From Burkholderiales bacterium (GTDB lineage: Bacteria; Pseudomonadota; Gammaproteobacteria; Burkholderiales; CAIKXV01), in contig JAIENF010000405.1 in NCBI GenBank assembly GCA_019751575.1, positions 1 to 8,064 on the forward strand: a DNA stretch of 8,064 nt. Reading direction: 5' to 3'. Under the pieces are notes generated by a model that worked only from the letters and a program-made list of their open reading frames with translations, did no database searches and had not been told where the DNA came from. The position numbers were made by a program, and so were the translations under genes. Shown here piece after piece: positions 6,800 to 8,064 of the stretch. Position 1 is the stretch's first letter; every line of letters begins with the position of its first letter.

Positions 6800-8056
6800 T
6801 CAGGGCTGGTAAAGGTACACGTCGACGTCCGCGCCTGCCGGCTGGCCTTCGCTGTCGGCCGGCACGATCACGAAGCCGTCGGCGCGCGTGGTCGATGACA
6901 GGATCGAGGCGCCGCTCAGTGCGAGCGGCTCGGCACCGTCCTCGCCCAGGCGTACCCGGCAGTAGTCGACCCGCCCGACCTGCGACGCGATCTTGCGCGC
7001 GAGGCGCACCCGCCGGACCGCATGCGGCCATCCCGGATCGCGGCCGCCGAGGATGCGCAGCGCACGGCCGGCGAAGAAGTCGTAGGCGCACAGGCAGGAC
7101 ACCGGATTGCCCGGCAGCAGGAACACCCGCACATCGCCGATGCGGCCGAAACCCGCGGGACTGGATGGCCGCATCGCCACGCCATGCACGCCGAGCTCGC
7201 CCGCTTCGGCGAGGATGCCGGGCGCATGGTCTTCGCTGCCGACGCTGGACCCGCCCGACACCAGGACGACGTCGATGCCGGGTGCGCAGATCGCGTCGCG
7301 GATCGCATCGCGGCGGTCGGCCACGCGCACCACCGCTTCGAGCACGCCGCCATCGCGCTGCACCAGCCCGCACAGCATGCTCGAGTTCGCATCGTAGATC
7401 TGGTGCAGGCCCTTCGGCATGCCAGGCACCGCGAGTTCATCCCCGGTGACCACGATGCGCACCCGCGGCTGGCGCACCACGCTCGCATGGTCGAGCCCGA
7501 TCGACGCGAGCAGCCCGACATCCTGGGCGCGCAGCCTGCGCCCGGCGCCGAGCAGCAGCGCACCTTCGGCCACGTCCTCGGCGCGGCGGCCGACATGCTT
7601 GCCCGGCGCGAGCGGCGCGGTGATCTCGACCCGCCCCTCGCGTTCCGTGGCGAACTCGGCCGGGACCACGGCATCGGCGCCCGCCGGCAGCGGCGCACCG
7701 GTCATGATACGCACCGCGCTGCCCGGGCCGACCACCGCCTCGTAGGGCCGCCCCGGCATCGCCTGGCCGACGATCGCGAACGACAACGGGTTGTAGTCGC
7801 CGGCGCCATTGGTCTCGGCACCGCGCAGCGCATAGCCGTCCATCGCGGAACGGTCGAACGGCGGCACGTCGATCGTCGAGTGCACGTCCGCCGCCAGCAC
7901 GCGGCCGTGCAGCGCATCCAGCGGCACGACCTCGGGTGCGAGCGGTGCGGCCTGCCCGTCGATCCAGGCGAGCGCAGCCTCGACGGTTGCGCGCGCCGAG
8001 AAGCCGCGCATGCGCACGTCTCGCCCGATCTCCTTGTCGCGCCCGGCTCCGGTCAT
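6800..8056 (-). CDS. moeA: molybdopterin molybdotransferase MoeA
   Basis: This 418-residue protein, normal MoeA length, catalyses molybdenum insertion into molybdopterin-AMP in the cytoplasm. Motifs with E. coli equivalents: DVPPFDRSAMDGYAL (63-77, D73 = D59), RIMTGAPLPAGADAV (116-130), GRRAEDVAEG (D161 = D142), VTGDEL (E207 = E188), YDANS (221-225), SGGSSVGSEDH (267-277, D276 = D259) and LLPGNPVSC (313-321). The C-terminal domain IV part has GASILSSTTRADGFVIVP (382-399). The usual KPGKP motif is replaced by RPSSP (296-300). The ATG at 8056 is only 8 bases from the window edge and no ribosome site is visible, and the frame is open to the edge, so the true start may be there, farther out, or at the internal Met 16 (8011), where the family homology seems to begin. 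It is the upstream member of the moeA pair. Confidence 0.92.
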   Translation of the reverse strand: MTGAGRDKEIGRDVRMRGFSARATVEAALAWIDGQAAPLAPEVVPLDALHGRVLAADVHSTIDVPPFDRSAMDGYALRGAETNGAGDYNPLSFAIVGQAMPGRPYEAVVGPGSAVRIMTGAPLPAGADAVVPAEFATEREGRVEITAPLAPGKHVGRRAEDVAEGALLLGAGRRLRAQDVGLLASIGLDHASVVRQPRVRIVVTGDELAVPGMPKGLHQIYDANSSMLCGLVQRDGGVLEAVVRVADRRDAIRDAICAPGIDVVLVSGGSSVGSEDHAPGILAEAGELGVHGVAMRPSSPAGFGRIGDVRVFLLPGNPVSCLCAYDFFAGRALRILGGRDPGWPHAVRRVRLARKIASQVGRVDYCRVRLGEDGAEPLALSGASILSSTTRADGFVIVPADSEGQPAGADVDVYLYQP

Positions 8057-8064
8057 CGTCGCAC

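Noticed and set aside
4952..6898. A 648-codon open frame on the plus strand opposite the fused moeA
   Set aside because: It mirrors the minus-strand gene, which carries clear MoeA and PBP-like motifs. Its product is a low-complexity string of Arg, His, Gln and Ala with no known motif, as expected from the complement of GC-rich coding DNA.
1..8064. CRISPR arrays, tRNA genes, insertion-sequence ends or toxin-antitoxin genes
   Set aside because: No spaced direct repeats, cloverleaf-like segments, transposase motifs or small paired genes were seen in the gaps, the longest of which is 110 bases.

Overview
The window looks like a chromosomal segment of a high-GC proteobacterium. GC-rich codons dominate throughout, arginine is favoured over lysine, and third positions are mostly G or C. 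The gene types fit a beta- or alphaproteobacterium such as a Burkholderiales- or Rhizobiales-like organism, but this is inferred from protein style and no marker gene fixes the taxon. No tRNA, rRNA, CRISPR array, insertion sequence or phage gene was seen. Coding density is near maximal.

Plus strand, 1-4819: an ABC importer of the branched-chain amino acid (HAAT/Liv) type. In order it holds the 3' end of a LivG-like ATPase (cut by the window edge), a LivH-like permease, a LivM-like permease, a periplasmic substrate-binding protein and a LivF-like ATPase. All five read the same way with short gaps, so they form one operon whose promoter lies to the left of the window. Together they supply a complete importer: one binding protein, two membrane subunits and two ATPases. 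The binding protein sits between livM and livF. The substrate is probably not a plain branched-chain amino acid, because the binding protein resembles the subgroup that often lies near acyl-CoA ligase and catabolic genes. A 110-base gap between the binding-protein gene and livF holds two back-to-back stem-loops, which may let the binding protein be expressed above the rest.

Minus strand, 8064-4829: two consecutive moeA-family genes (molybdenum insertion into molybdopterin), read leftward and separated by 18 bases. The first, at 8056-6800, is a MoeA of ordinary length with an altered KPGKP motif. The second, at 6781-4829, is a MoeA fused to a C-terminal periplasmic-binding-protein-like domain that lacks any signal peptide. 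The pair points to a cell with molybdenum (or tungsten) enzymes and perhaps two metal-insertion routes. Their promoter lies off the right edge.

The two operons converge tail to tail with only 9 bases between stop codons and no visible terminator. The most interesting parts are the MoeA pair with its fused domain and the double stem-loop before livF. I found no clearly unprecedented system. The fusion architecture is known in outline but its function is poorly established.
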